NCBI GenBank assembly: GCA_028345195.1
Contig: JAOMCX010000010.1
Coordinates: 1-50,451, forward strand
DNA from: Candidatus Nitrosopelagicus sp.
GTDB taxonomy: Archaea; Thermoproteota; Nitrososphaeria; Nitrososphaerales; Nitrosopumilaceae
Length of the DNA: 50,451 bases
Reading direction: 5' to 3'
Shown here: positions 41,326 through 49,995 of the stretch, piece by piece
How positions within the stretch are numbered: position 1 is the first letter of the stretch
How the letters are laid out: each line of letters begins with the position of its first letter
Translations under genes and position numbers: made by a program
The notes under the pieces: generated by a model
Seen by the model: only the letters and a program-made list of their open reading frames with translations
Databases searched by the model: none
What the model was told of the DNA's origin: nothing

Positions 41326-41976
41326 TTATAAACTCAATGCCAAAAGAATGAATGAATCTGAAACTTCTTGACATTTGTCTGCCATTTCTTCAATTCCTTC
41401 TATGGTATCTTTCATCAATAGCATTTCACTTGTGGTAGAAATTTCAAGTGCTTTCAATACCATCTTTCTATATTTTATATCGATTTCTCTTTCTAGTTTT
41501 TGTGTATCTTGTGCAAGTTCAATTGATTTTGCAGAGTCTGAATTTAGACTTCTAATAATTTCATTTAATTTGTAAATTTCATCTACCACTAATTCGATTA
41601 ATTCTGTTAGGTCTCCCTCTAGTTTTGATGATTTTAGTGTGCTAGCTTTGATATTTGATAATTTGAATGCAATTCCGGTGATATATCCTGCAATCTCGTC
41701 CATGGTATAAGCGGTATTTAGAAGATTTTCTCGGTTTAGTATAAGACCGCCAACGTCTGCTACATCTCTTGTAATTTTTCTTCTCAAACTCTCTACTTCT
41801 TCTTCTAATGAAGCAATTTGCTCTAGAGCATCCTTAATTCCGGCTTTATCTTTTTTTACAATTAATTCTGGTAATTGCGATAGACTTCTTCCAGCATTTA
41901 ATATTCTATTAATTTCATCTTGTAACACGGCAACTGCTTTTCGTTTTGCCTGTACTTCTAATTCCCCACTGTACAT
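41326..41976 (-). CDS. DUF47/PhoU-like protein
   Basis: The 216-residue all-helical protein is PhoU/DUF47-like: ILNAGRSLSQLPELIVKKD, EVESLRRKITRDVADVGG, and the closing MLLMKDTIEGIEEMADKCQEVSDSFILLALS. DUF47 proteins usually sit beside low-affinity phosphate transporters and respond to phosphate. No Pit gene is adjacent here. It is in an operon with endA downstream. Confidence 0.82.
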   Translation of the reverse strand: MYSGELEVQAKRKAVAVLQDEINRILNAGRSLSQLPELIVKKDKAGIKDALEQIASLEEEVESLRRKITRDVADVGGLILNRENLLNTAYTMDEIAGYITGIAFKLSNIKASTLKSSKLEGDLTELIELVVDEIYKLNEIIRSLNSDSAKSIELAQDTQKLEREIDIKYRKMVLKALEISTTSEMLLMKDTIEGIEEMADKCQEVSDSFILLALSL

Positions 41977-42032
41977 AACAAGTTACCATAACATTCGGAC
42001 TGAATATTAAGGCTTGGTTAAACGAATTTAAC

Positions 42033-43790
42033 TTAATCTTGATTTACTGTCTTTTTTTGTCCCTTATAGAGTGCTATAACTTCCTCATCAGTTGATGCAT
42101 CTTCTGAATTTTTCTCTGTTCTAATTTTTCCTGTGAATTTTGGAAATCGTAACGCCAATCCTGTATTCTCTTTTAACTTATCTAATGCTGTTTTATGAAT
42201 TGGACTTTGTGTGATTTCGGATGCAACAATTTCTATAACTAGCTCTGGTTCAAACCATACATCCGCTTCCATCTCACTAACAATTCTTGGATTCTTTTTC
42301 AAAGTAACCTTAGGTGAAAGAATCTGATATAATTGATCTAGACTTTCATCTGTAAAACCTGTTCCCACTTTGCAGATACTTGGAAAAATGTCTTCTTCGT
42401 CATTGTATGTCGCTAGCAGCAATGTTCCATATTTCCCGGTTCGTCGACCCTTTCCAAAAAATGCACCGACAACAACCAAGTCAAGACTATCCCCTAGCTC
42501 GTTTTGATACTCTCTTTTCAGCTTTAACCAATTACTTCCTCTGATACCCGCTCGATATGTAGAATCTAGATGTTTCAACATTAATCCTTCACATCCTGAA
42601 TTGATTGAATTTTCTAACACTTCTAGAACTTGATCCTCACTTTCTATAATTGACATTGGAATAAGTCTGGCAAAATCATCTTGTTTGATAATTTTTTCTA
42701 ACAGTTTTCTTCTTTCTTCATATTTCATTTCCATACAATTTTTTCCATCTGAAAATAACACATCAAAGAAATTAACTGTAATGGGATACTTTGCAACAGC
42801 CTCATCAATTTCATATTTTCTTCGCCTATGCATTAATTCTTGAAATGGTAAGAAATCTCCTGAATTTGAATTCATAGCAACAACTTCGGCTTCTAAAATT
42901 ACGTCGTCTGAAATAATTAATTTTGAAATTTTTTCAACTATATCTGGATAATAAGATGTGATTATCTCTAAACTTCTAGAAAAAATTTCTATCTTGTCTT
43001 TCTGTTTATGGATTTGTGCACGTTCTCCATCCAATTTGTATTCTGCAGCAAATTTTTCTTGAAATTTCTCGACAGTTGCTTCTCCACTTTTAGTTCTATC
43101 AGCTAACATTGGTCTAATTGGGCTAAATAGTTTAATTTGGAATTTTTCTATTTCTTCAACACCTCCAGTAGAAATAACTTCTGCGACTTTTCCTAAATCA
43201 CTTGAAACATTGTATGCATTTTCTATTTTCTCTCGATTTTCTTTTTTTCCAGTAAATGCGATTGCCAATGCATCCATAACTGTATTTTCTGCAATACCTA
43301 GCCGTAACGTGCCTAGTAAAATCTTCAAAATAAATTTTGATTCTTGTGGAGTTGCGTCATTTAGCATACTTGAAACATACTTCATCTTCATCTCTTGTGA
43401 TCCTTTTCCTTCTAAATTTGAAATTTTGAATAATGTTTCGTAAACCTTCTCTAACGTAATTATTTCTGAAGCAAATGTTGTCTGAATTTTTTGCTGTAAA
43501 ATATTTTCTGCAGTCTGTCCTAAATCTCCACCTTTATTATAATCATCCTCGATTTTTTTTAGCGGTATTCCTGCTGATTTTGACATTGCTCTCATTACAA
43601 GCTTTTCTGCTATTCCGAGTTCAACTCCTTCAAAATTTGGTCTTAATTTTCCTTGAATCAGATAGATAGCTTTTGAGATTACATCTTCCGGAATCTCCTG
43701 TAATAATTTGACGAGAATGTCTGTTAACTCAAGTCTTTTACTTGTTCCCTCCATCTTTTGAAATGCGTCTGAAATAATTGAAAATTTCAT
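42033..43790 (-). CDS. lig: ATP-dependent DNA ligase
   Basis: The 585-residue protein is the archaeal replicative/repair ligase. The N-terminal DNA-binding domain (1-225) is followed by the adenylation domain with KLDGERAQ (Lys252 nucleophile in YKLDGER), ILEAEVVAM, FFDVLF, EGLMLKHL and WLKLKREY, then the OB domain. It joins Okazaki fragments. Length and order match other archaeal family enzymes. The start codon is the ATG at 43790. Confidence 0.93.
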   Translation of the reverse strand: MKFSIISDAFQKMEGTSKRLELTDILVKLLQEIPEDVISKAIYLIQGKLRPNFEGVELGIAEKLVMRAMSKSAGIPLKKIEDDYNKGGDLGQTAENILQQKIQTTFASEIITLEKVYETLFKISNLEGKGSQEMKMKYVSSMLNDATPQESKFILKILLGTLRLGIAENTVMDALAIAFTGKKENREKIENAYNVSSDLGKVAEVISTGGVEEIEKFQIKLFSPIRPMLADRTKSGEATVEKFQEKFAAEYKLDGERAQIHKQKDKIEIFSRSLEIITSYYPDIVEKISKLIISDDVILEAEVVAMNSNSGDFLPFQELMHRRRKYEIDEAVAKYPITVNFFDVLFSDGKNCMEMKYEERRKLLEKIIKQDDFARLIPMSIIESEDQVLEVLENSINSGCEGLMLKHLDSTYRAGIRGSNWLKLKREYQNELGDSLDLVVVGAFFGKGRRTGKYGTLLLATYNDEEDIFPSICKVGTGFTDESLDQLYQILSPKVTLKKNPRIVSEMEADVWFEPELVIEIVASEITQSPIHKTALDKLKENTGLALRFPKFTGKIRTEKNSEDASTDEEVIALYKGQKKTVNQD

Positions 43791-43832
43791 GTATTGTTTT
43801 AGTTTTGATGTTTTATTTGATTAACTTTTGTG

Positions 43833-44261
43833 CTAGATGTATCTGAACATAACTTTTTTTCGATCTTTTTTAACATCTGATACTAGTGCAAAATTATTTA
43901 ACGGGTATGATTCTTTGTATTGTTTCATAAAACTCCATGCTACGTCGTGATTTCTAAACTCGGTTCGTAATCCTGGCAATTCTGTTTCTTTTCCATCAAT
44001 ATCAAATACTACTACTGAGTAGTGTTTTGGTCTGTTATGTGGTCGTGCTTTTAAGAACCAAGCTATTGCAAATGCAAATGCTGCAACTATGATAAATCCT
44101 GCACCTATGTCTTTGAAAATTGGCCAGAAAATATCTGGAATCGTTTGTCCAAATAATTGAACTACGATATGGGAAAACGTCAATACTGCAGCAACCGTAA
44201 TTGCAATTTTTGTTACACTATGAGATAGGAATGAAAATTGAAATTCATATATTGAAATCAT
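43833..44261 (-). CDS. small membrane protein of unknown function
   Basis: The 142-residue protein has two hydrophobic segments (about residues 17-37, ITVAAVLTFSHIVVQLF; and 50-70, GAGFIIVAAFAFAIAWFL), then a cytoplasmic or external domain of about 70 residues (KHYSVVVFDIDGKETELPGLRTEF...AWSFMKQYKESYP). No family recognised. It lies between DNA ligase and the aldolase/phosphatase on the same strand. Confidence 0.55.
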   Translation of the reverse strand: MISIYEFQFSFLSHSVTKIAITVAAVLTFSHIVVQLFGQTIPDIFWPIFKDIGAGFIIVAAFAFAIAWFLKARPHNRPKHYSVVVFDIDGKETELPGLRTEFRNHDVAWSFMKQYKESYPLNNFALVSDVKKDRKKVMFRYI

Positions 44262-44314
44262 GTATACGCTACGACTACAATTGATTTAATGTTTTCTTAA
44301 AAAATTTAAGATCT

Positions 44315-45451
44315 TTAGTCTGGATCTTCGTAATTTTCTTTTCTCTCACTGGTGTCTGATTTTGAATCCATTGGGGTCATTTTCTCTCTCAGTACGTCCA
44401 TTCTATCTTTGTATCCTTCAGCATATTCTAATTCATCTGGAACAAGTGTTGCTGGATGGATAAATCCTTGACTTCTAATTGCAAGTGCTTTGATAGTTGC
44501 TTGTTCTCTTATGTAATCCCAATCTGGTGTTGAGAATCCATCAAATGGACCTGTAAACTTTCCATCATGCATACTAAAAACAAGTGATTCAACAATTGGA
44601 ATACAGAAATTGATAGTTGCTGCGGAATTTAATTTGACAGGCATTAGTGGCATGTTGTGACTTCCTCTTGTGTTTCCTGCTACGTAATGTGGATTGTTGA
44701 AAACGCTACCTGCTTCTTCAGTTGCTGGAAAATTCTTTTGTGTTCTGACTACACATACTGGATCGTCTTTTCCTACATATGTTCCTGCAATGTTATGTAA
44801 TCTATCAGTTGATGCATCCATAATTGGTTCTCCATCTTTTGTTGTAATTGATGAAATCACGTATCTTCCTGGATACATTAATGCAGCTTCCAAAGTTGGT
44901 TTGTCTTCCCACAATGAAAGTTTTGCAATTGTCGCTTCCTCTACATCCATGACATAAAATATCACACCTTTTGCAAGTGATTTGTTTACAATTAATCCTG
45001 TATTACTTAATGCATCAACAAATAATCTGTACATTGGATAATTGAAACAACCTGGTTCTGTTTTATCTGCAGCAAATACTGTAAATGCTTCGTTTGGTCT
45101 TTCTTCGAATTCTAATTCTGCAACTCCTGGTCCCATACCTTTTACATTTCCTGAAAAAGAATCTTTTAACAAATCTTGACCTGCACCATATAGTCCCTCT
45201 TTTTTTGCAACTGCAGTTCCGGCAACAAATGAGTCATATGCTAATTTGTGAATTTTTTCATTATCTACGCCGTGTGTATGACTCATAACGATATGAACAT
45301 CATCTCCACAATATCCGATATAATGATCAATCAGCAAGTCTCCTGCAGATTTTATCGTATCTCTAACTGCTTGAATTAAATTATCACTAGGTCGTGTATG
45401 TCCTCCAATTCCTCCGACATCTGCTTTGATTACTGATACTGTAATTTTCAT
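44315..45451 (-). CDS. fbp: bifunctional fructose-1,6-bisphosphate aldolase/phosphatase (class V)
   Basis: The 378-residue enzyme makes fructose 6-phosphate from triose phosphates in one protein, the gluconeogenic route of autotrophic archaea. The N-terminal SVIKADVGGIGGHTRPSDN and YCGDDVHIVMSHTHG bind the metal and phosphate. The aldolase residues match Lys130 in AADKTEPG and Tyr225/Lys228 in YVGKDDP (Tyr and Lys three apart as in characterised enzymes). The minus-strand TATA box (45473-45480) lies 26 bases before ATG, so the message is probably leaderless. Confidence 0.93.
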   Translation of the reverse strand: MKITVSVIKADVGGIGGHTRPSDNLIQAVRDTIKSAGDLLIDHYIGYCGDDVHIVMSHTHGVDNEKIHKLAYDSFVAGTAVAKKEGLYGAGQDLLKDSFSGNVKGMGPGVAELEFEERPNEAFTVFAADKTEPGCFNYPMYRLFVDALSNTGLIVNKSLAKGVIFYVMDVEEATIAKLSLWEDKPTLEAALMYPGRYVISSITTKDGEPIMDASTDRLHNIAGTYVGKDDPVCVVRTQKNFPATEEAGSVFNNPHYVAGNTRGSHNMPLMPVKLNSAATINFCIPIVESLVFSMHDGKFTGPFDGFSTPDWDYIREQATIKALAIRSQGFIHPATLVPDELEYAEGYKDRMDVLREKMTPMDSKSDTSERKENYEDPD

Positions 45452-45472
45452 ATTAACGATTTTTTCTTCTTT

Positions 45473-45480
45473 GATTTATA
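45473..45480 (-). promoter_or_regulatory. TATA box of the fbp gene
   Basis: Read on the minus strand it is TATAAATC, centred about 26 bases before the fbp ATG (45451). This is the spacing of a leaderless archaeal message. Confidence 0.6.
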
Positions 45481-45492
45481 CTATATGTTAAA

Positions 45493-45511
45493 ATCACAAA
45501 TTTTTTGTGAT
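45493..45511. promoter_or_regulatory. perfect palindrome between fbp and EF-1 alpha promoters
   Basis: ATCACAAATTTTTTGTGAT has perfect 8-base arms around TTT. It lies 13 bases upstream of the fbp TATA box and about 78-96 bases before the EF-1 alpha ATG. It could bind a regulator of fbp. No hairpin terminator role is likely because the T run is inside the symmetric site. Confidence 0.5.
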
Positions 45512-45559
45512 CTAAATATTTCAAAAAATGATGCAAAAAAATGCAAAAAATCAAAATGA

Positions 45560-45567
45560 TTATAAAG
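45560..45567 (+). promoter_or_regulatory. TATA box of the EF-1 alpha operon
   Basis: TTATAAAG has its centre 25 bases before the ATG at 45589. This decides the start of the EF-1 alpha gene: the ATG at 45541, 48 bases further upstream, lies before the TATA box and cannot be the start of this message. Confidence 0.7.
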
Positions 45568-45588
45568 CGGACTAGACAGGAATTTTCT

Positions 45589-46887
45589 ATGGCAGACAAA
45601 CCACACCTGAACATGATTATCACAGGACACATTGATAATGGCAAGTCCACAACAATGGGTCACTTTTTGATGGATCTTGGTGTAGTTGACCAAAGAACAA
45701 TTGATGCTCATGCCGCAGAATCTGAGAAAACTGGAAAGGGTGATACCTTCAAGTACGCTTGGGTTATGGATAACATCAAAGACGAAAGAGAAAGAGGTAT
45801 TACAATCGACCTTGCTTTCCAAAAATTCGATACCCCAAAATTCAATTATACATTAATCGACGCTCCTGGACACAGAGACTTTATCAAAAACATGATTACC
45901 GGTGCTTCAGAAGCAGACTGTGCAGTTCTTGTACTATCTGCAAAACCTGGTGAAACTGATACCGCAATTGCACCTGGTGGACAAGCACGTGAACACGCTT
46001 TCTTACTAAAGACACTCGGTGTAGGTCAAATTATCGTTGCAATTAACAAAATGGATGACAGTGACTTTTCTGAAGATGCTTACAAAGCAGCAGTAGAGAA
46101 AGGTAAAGGATTAATCAAATCATGTGGTTACAAACCAGATGAAGTACCATTCATTCCAGTTTCTGGATGGAAAGGCGATAACTTAGTTAAAAAATCTGAG
46201 AACATGGGTTGGTACTCCGGTAAAACTCTCTTAGAAGCATTTGACGATTTCGTCGCACCTGAAAAACCAACTGGCAAACCATTAAGACTTCCAATTCAAG
46301 ATGTATACTCAATCACTGGTGTAGGAACCGTTCCTGTAGGACGTGTTGAAACCGGATTGATGAAACCAGGACAAAAAATCGTTGTAATGCCATCTGGTGC
46401 ACAAGGTGAGATTAAATCTATTGAATCCCATCATGCAGAACTTCCAAGTGCAGAAGCAGGCGATAACATTGGTTTCAACTTGAGAGGAATCGAAAAGAAA
46501 GATATCAAACGTGGTGATGTATTGGGAACTCCAGACGCACCACCAAACGTAGCAAAAGAATTCAAAGCACAAATTATAGTTATTCATCATCCAACTGCAA
46601 TCGCACCAGGTTACACACCTGTTATGCATGCTCACACCGCACAAGTTGCAGCAACAATTACCGAGTTTCTAGGAAAAATTAACCCACAAACCGGTGCAAT
46701 GGATGAAGAAAATCCAAAGTTCCTAAAAGTTGGTGATTCTGCTATTGTTAAAATCAGACCTGTAAGACCAACACCAATTGAAACATTTAGTGAGTTCCCT
46801 GAAATGGGTAGATTTGCATTAAGAGACATGGGTGCAACAATCGCTGCCGGTGTCGTAAAAGAAATTACAGAAGCACACACACCTTAG
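45589..46887 (+). CDS. tuf: translation elongation factor EF-1 alpha (aEF1A)
   Basis: The 432-residue GTPase brings aminoacyl-tRNA to the ribosome. It begins MADKPHLNMIITGHIDNGKS (G1). Next come DIKDERERGITIDLAF (G2), DAPGHRDF (G3) and NKMDDSD (G4), with domains 2 and 3 following (SITGVGTVPVGRVETGLMKPG, RFALRDMGATIAAGVVKEI). The usual Val in the archaeal GHVDHGKS loop is replaced here by Ile, and the following His by Asn (GHIDNGKS). The start is ATG at 45589, from the TATA box. Followed after 13 bases by S10. Confidence 0.96.
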   Translation: MADKPHLNMIITGHIDNGKSTTMGHFLMDLGVVDQRTIDAHAAESEKTGKGDTFKYAWVMDNIKDERERGITIDLAFQKFDTPKFNYTLIDAPGHRDFIKNMITGASEADCAVLVLSAKPGETDTAIAPGGQAREHAFLLKTLGVGQIIVAINKMDDSDFSEDAYKAAVEKGKGLIKSCGYKPDEVPFIPVSGWKGDNLVKKSENMGWYSGKTLLEAFDDFVAPEKPTGKPLRLPIQDVYSITGVGTVPVGRVETGLMKPGQKIVVMPSGAQGEIKSIESHHAELPSAEAGDNIGFNLRGIEKKDIKRGDVLGTPDAPPNVAKEFKAQIIVIHHPTAIAPGYTPVMHAHTAQVAATITEFLGKINPQTGAMDEENPKFLKVGDSAIVKIRPVRPTPIETFSEFPEMGRFALRDMGATIAAGVVKEITEAHTP

Positions 46888-46900
46888 AGATAGAGTCATT

Positions 46901-47209
46901 ATGGCTCAAAATGCTCGCATTAAACTAACCAGTACCAGTCTTCTAAAGCTTGGTGGCGTATGTGATGAAATTATGGGCATTGGTAAAAAAACCGGTGTTA
47001 AAGTAAAAGGTCCAACCCCACTTCCAGTTAAACGTCTCAATGTTGTAACCCGTAAATCTCCATGTGGAAGCGGAACTGAAACATATGAAAAATGGGAGAT
47101 GAGAATGCACAGAAGAATTATTGATCTTAACGCAGATGATAAAGCAATCAGACAATTAATGCGTCTAAAAATCCCTGATGACGTCTACATTGAGTTATCT
47201 TTAAAATAA
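46901..47209 (+). CDS. rps10: 30S ribosomal protein S10
   Basis: The 102-residue protein matches archaeal S10: ARIKLTSTSLLKLGGVCDEI, GVKVKGPTPLPVKRLNVVTRKSPCG, and EKWEMRMHRRIIDLNADDKAIRQLMRLKIPDDV. It sits in the small subunit head. Its place directly after EF-1 alpha (13-base gap) is the usual archaeal arrangement. Confidence 0.96.
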   Translation: MAQNARIKLTSTSLLKLGGVCDEIMGIGKKTGVKVKGPTPLPVKRLNVVTRKSPCGSGTETYEKWEMRMHRRIIDLNADDKAIRQLMRLKIPDDVYIELSLK

Positions 47210-47245
47210 CTTAGCCTTTTATTATGGAACTCGTGATTAGCAATT

Positions 47246-47434
47246 ATGTCTGAAGGGAATTTAGAAGAATCATTTTCTGAAGAAAAATTTGATGTATTTT
47301 ACAAATGTATGAGATGTGGTCATGAAACAGCATTAGAAGAATTAGCAAGACTTCCTGAAATCAAATGTATTTGCGGTTTTAGAGTATTCACAAAGAAAAG
47401 ACCTGCTCTTGTTAGAAACGTAAAAGCAATCTAG
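47246..47434 (+). CDS. rpoP: DNA-directed RNA polymerase subunit P (Rpo12)
   Basis: The 62-residue zinc-ribbon protein has CMRC near residue 21 and CIC near 40 (usually CxxC), and ends VRNVKAI like archaeal RpoP. It helps assemble RNA polymerase. The N-terminal 15 residues (MSEGNLEESFSEEKFD) are an extra acidic stretch. The stop is shared with the convergent zinc-finger gene (CTAG). Confidence 0.85.
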   Translation: MSEGNLEESFSEEKFDVFYKCMRCGHETALEELARLPEIKCICGFRVFTKKRPALVRNVKAI

Positions 47435-47631
47435 ATTCTGTCTTTTTTGTAACTGTGCTTTCTTTGCAAATGTGTTCTCATATCTTCCATATTTGAGAAA
47501 TTTTCTCCACATTCTTTACAGTCATATGGTAAATCTTTGTAGTGTGTAATCTGGAGATGTTGCATTAACTTTTCTTGATTCTTAAATTTTAGATCACATT
47601 TATCACATGGAAATTTTTCAAAAAATTTCAT
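47431..47631 (-). CDS. two-finger C2H2 zinc-finger protein
   Basis: The 66-residue protein is from the ATG at 47631. The longer frame upstream has no ATG near a promoter. It has finger 1 CDKCDLKFKNQEKLMQHLQITH and finger 2 CKECGENFSNMEDMRTHLQRKH, both good C2H2 patterns (CxxC-x12-HxxxxH/HxxxH). It probably binds nucleic acid or protein. It is tandem with the next zinc gene upstream (1 base between). Confidence 0.8.
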   Translation of the reverse strand: MKFFEKFPCDKCDLKFKNQEKLMQHLQITHYKDLPYDCKECGENFSNMEDMRTHLQRKHSYKKDRI

Positions 47632-47632
47632 C

Positions 47633-48043
47633 TTAACTATTTTTTGCTTTCTGTTCGTCCCAGCATCTTCTACATAGTTGGCCCTTGACCTTCCATTCTG
47701 GTTTTGGATTATATCTGATGAATCCCATTTTTTTATTACATAATACACAAAATTCTTTTTTTGTTTTAAAATCACCTTCTTTATTATCAAAACATGTCTT
47801 ACAAAGTAATCCTTTCATGTCCCATTGCCATCTTGGTTCCCACAAATCTGTAATCTTTTTTTGTGTACTGCATATGGCACATTTTGATTTAATGTTTGAA
47901 TCGTATGATTCTTTCATCTTATCCATGTAACACTCACCACAAAGTGGTGATTCTACATACCATTCTTTTTTTGCCTTATGCTTGTGCTTTGTTTCCTTAT
48001 TACAAACGGTACAAATTGATGGTTTTTTATCAAATAATCCCAT
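47633..48043 (-). CDS. triple zinc-ribbon repeat protein
   Basis: The 136-residue protein has three tandem repeats of CxxC-x(13-15)-W-x6-CxxC: C11/C14/W28/C35/C38, C55/C58/W74/C81/C84, and C99/C102/W117/C124/C127. Each would bind one zinc. It begins MGLFDKK, as the zinc-finger protein at 49996 begins MGLFGKK. No known family. It is on the same strand, 1 base before the two-finger gene, so they form an operon of zinc proteins. Confidence 0.8.
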   Translation of the reverse strand: MGLFDKKPSICTVCNKETKHKHKAKKEWYVESPLCGECYMDKMKESYDSNIKSKCAICSTQKKITDLWEPRWQWDMKGLLCKTCFDNKEGDFKTKKEFCVLCNKKMGFIRYNPKPEWKVKGQLCRRCWDEQKAKNS

Positions 48044-48101
48044 AATGAATGGTGAAATAGGGATCTAATAAATTATAAAATTAGAAAAAGAATTTTTTGA
48101 T

Positions 48102-48227
48102 TTAGAGTTCTGATAGTAGTTTCTCTAAACCTTGACTAGAATTTAGCATGCCTTTCTTTTTGGCAATTTCTTCGATCTTTTTGAACTGCTCGTTAGTAAA
48201 GCAAACTGGCATTGAACGTTTTTCCAT
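48102..48227 (-). CDS. small ribbon-helix-helix-like protein
   Basis: The ATG is at 48227 and stop at 48102-48104, giving 41 residues. It begins MEKRSMPVCFTNEQFKKIEE, then IAKKKGMLNSSQGLEKLLSEL. The strand followed by two helices (RSMPVCFTNEQFKKIEEIAKKKGMLNSSQ) is like RHH repressors and antitoxins. No toxin partner is adjacent. It is divergent from the LOG-like gene. Confidence 0.6.
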   Translation of the reverse strand: MEKRSMPVCFTNEQFKKIEEIAKKKGMLNSSQGLEKLLSEL

Positions 48228-48308
48228 ATTCAGACCATTTGTCTTTTTGTTTTAAACCTTACTTTATTTTTTGAATTATGTTATATTATCTACATGTGAT
48301 GTTATAAC

Positions 48309-48818
48309 ATGGCAAAAATGCGTCAGATCTTAATTATTGGAAATAATGATAATGGATGTACCCCTGAGATTGAAAAAATTGCATATGATGCAGGAAAACA
48401 TGTGGCAGAATCAAGCTCTGTTTTGATCACTGGCGGTCTTGGTGGGGTAATGAAGGCTGCATCTCATGGCGCAAAAGATGGGGGTGGACTAACAATTGGA
48501 ATTATTCCTCAAGATGATTCATCATTAGCAAACGAGTTTTGTGATATTGTAATTCCATCTGGAATGGGACTATCTAGAGATTTTCTAAATGCATTATCTG
48601 CAGATGGTGTAATTGTAGTCGGTGGAGGTTCTGGAACCTTGTCTGAAATATGTGCTGCATACATGTACAAAAAACCAATTGCTACTATCAAAAATTCTGG
48701 TGGAATGGCCACAAAATATGCTGATCAATATTTAGATCATAGAGAAAATGTGAAAATCATTGGATTTGATTCTCCAAAAGATGCAGTTGATTATATCTTA
48801 GAACAAATTAACTCATAG
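48309..48818 (+). CDS. LOG/TIGR00725-family Rossmann protein
   Basis: The 169-residue protein belongs to the lysine-decarboxylase-like (LOG) superfamily. It has LITGGLGGVMKAASHGAKDGGGLTIGIIP near 40-68, and the GGGSGTLSEICAAYMYKKPI near 103-122. LOG enzymes remove ribose phosphate from modified nucleotides. Here the first motif Gly-Gly-Gly replaces the usual PGG. A role in nucleotide salvage is inference. Its end overlaps the hydroxyacyl-CoA dehydrogenase by 11 bases. Confidence 0.85.
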   Translation: MAKMRQILIIGNNDNGCTPEIEKIAYDAGKHVAESSSVLITGGLGGVMKAASHGAKDGGGLTIGIIPQDDSSLANEFCDIVIPSGMGLSRDFLNALSADGVIVVGGGSGTLSEICAAYMYKKPIATIKNSGGMATKYADQYLDHRENVKIIGFDSPKDAVDYILEQINS

Positions 48819-49947
48819 ATTCTAAAAGTGGGTCTGGTTTGTAAAATTCGCCATGTTCCTCTGCAAGTTTGTTTAACTCATCTACGATATTTTTAATGCC
48901 AATTTCTTTTGCGGTTTCAAATAGTGGTTTTTTCAATCCTAATCCTAACTTACATGCTTTTTCAATCTCTTCTATATCGCTTGCACCATTTGTAATCAGC
49001 CAAGCTGCGTTGTTTAAGATATTTGCAACCAGTTGTATTGGATTACATTTCTCTGCTAATTCTTCAGATAATGCTACTCTTTCATATTTGTCATCTGAAT
49101 ATTTGTAATAGCCTTCTCCTGATTTTTGACCTAATTTTTTCTCATCAAACATTTTTTCTATTGTCTTATGTGGATTGATTACTTTTTTATCTCGTAAATG
49201 CATCTCGACTGTTGCTTTATGGATTACGTCCATTCCTGTAAAGTCTGCTAATTCAAAAATTCCCATTGGAAAACCTAGTTTAAATTTCACTGCAGAATCT
49301 ATCTCTTCTAAAGTTGCGTTAGTTCTATCTTGTAGATAACATGCTTCATGAACCATTGGAATGAATAATCTGTTAATGATAAAACCTGGTACGTCTTTTC
49401 TACATAACACGGCCTGTTTGTTCACTGATTTTACAAATTCTTGTGTCATTTCTGTTATCTCTTGACCTGTTTTTTCACCTGGAATAACTTCAACTAATTT
49501 CATTAATTGTGGTGGATTGAAGAAATGAATTCCGATAAATTTCTCAGGTCTACTTGTTGTGTTTGCAATTTCTGTGATTGGTAATGTGCTTGTATTTGAT
49601 GCAAAAATGACTTCAGGTTTTGCAGCCTTGTCTAATTCGGCATAAACCTGTTTTTTTAGTTCCATTATTTCTGGCACTACCTCTATTACCATTTCTGCAT
49701 CTTTGACTGCTTCATTCAAATCTACTATTGGTGTGATTCTTGAATAAATTCCATCTGCCGCTTCTTTTGAAATTTTCTCTTTTGTGACCATTTTATCCAA
49801 ACTCCATTTGATTTTCTCCATGGCTTTATCCAAAAATTCTTGTTTGATGTCTCGTAATACTACATTATATCCTGCAGTTGCTGAAACTTGTGCAATTCCA
49901 TGTCCCATGACTCCTGAACCTAAAACTGTGATATTTTTTACCGTCAC
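48808..49947 (-). CDS. hbd: 3-hydroxyacyl-CoA dehydrogenase (3-hydroxybutyryl-CoA dehydrogenase type)
   Basis: The product is 379 residues from the GTG at 49947; a longer frame from ATG 49968 adds MVFQRWC, which is not family-like. The N-terminal NAD domain has VLGSGVMGHGIAQVSATAGYNVVL, ASNTSTLPITEI and catalytic His in GIHFFNPPQLMKLVE. The C-terminal half has two 3HCDH_C units (GFIINRLFIPMVHEACYL...; PIQLVANILNNAAW...). It oxidises (S)-3-hydroxybutyryl-CoA; in Nitrosopumilus such an enzyme belongs to the 3HP/4HB cycle. That role is inferred. Confidence 0.88.
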   Translation of the reverse strand: MTVKNITVLGSGVMGHGIAQVSATAGYNVVLRDIKQEFLDKAMEKIKWSLDKMVTKEKISKEAADGIYSRITPIVDLNEAVKDAEMVIEVVPEIMELKKQVYAELDKAAKPEVIFASNTSTLPITEIANTTSRPEKFIGIHFFNPPQLMKLVEVIPGEKTGQEITEMTQEFVKSVNKQAVLCRKDVPGFIINRLFIPMVHEACYLQDRTNATLEEIDSAVKFKLGFPMGIFELADFTGMDVIHKATVEMHLRDKKVINPHKTIEKMFDEKKLGQKSGEGYYKYSDDKYERVALSEELAEKCNPIQLVANILNNAAWLITNGASDIEEIEKACKLGLGLKKPLFETAKEIGIKNIVDELNKLAEEHGEFYKPDPLLESMS

Positions 49948-49995
49948 GCACCATCTTTGAAAAACCATTATATCATTCTTCTTTCAATTACTTTC

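Noticed and set aside
45541-45588. Upstream extension of EF-1 alpha (MQKIKMIIKRTRQEFS)
   Set aside because: It lies over the TATA box and the family begins at MADKPHLN.
45481-45822. Minus-strand frames over the EF-1 alpha start
   Set aside because: They run antisense to the clearly coding EF-1 alpha gene, are Cys/Phe-rich and have no family or promoter support.
47632-47790. Long N-terminal extension of the two-finger gene
   Set aside because: This part overlaps the triple-ribbon gene in another frame and is Lys/Asn-rich; the ATG at 47631 starts the clean zinc-finger protein.
49948-49968. N-terminal MVFQRWC of the hydroxyacyl-CoA dehydrogenase
   Set aside because: Not part of the family; GTG 49947 starts the NAD domain directly.
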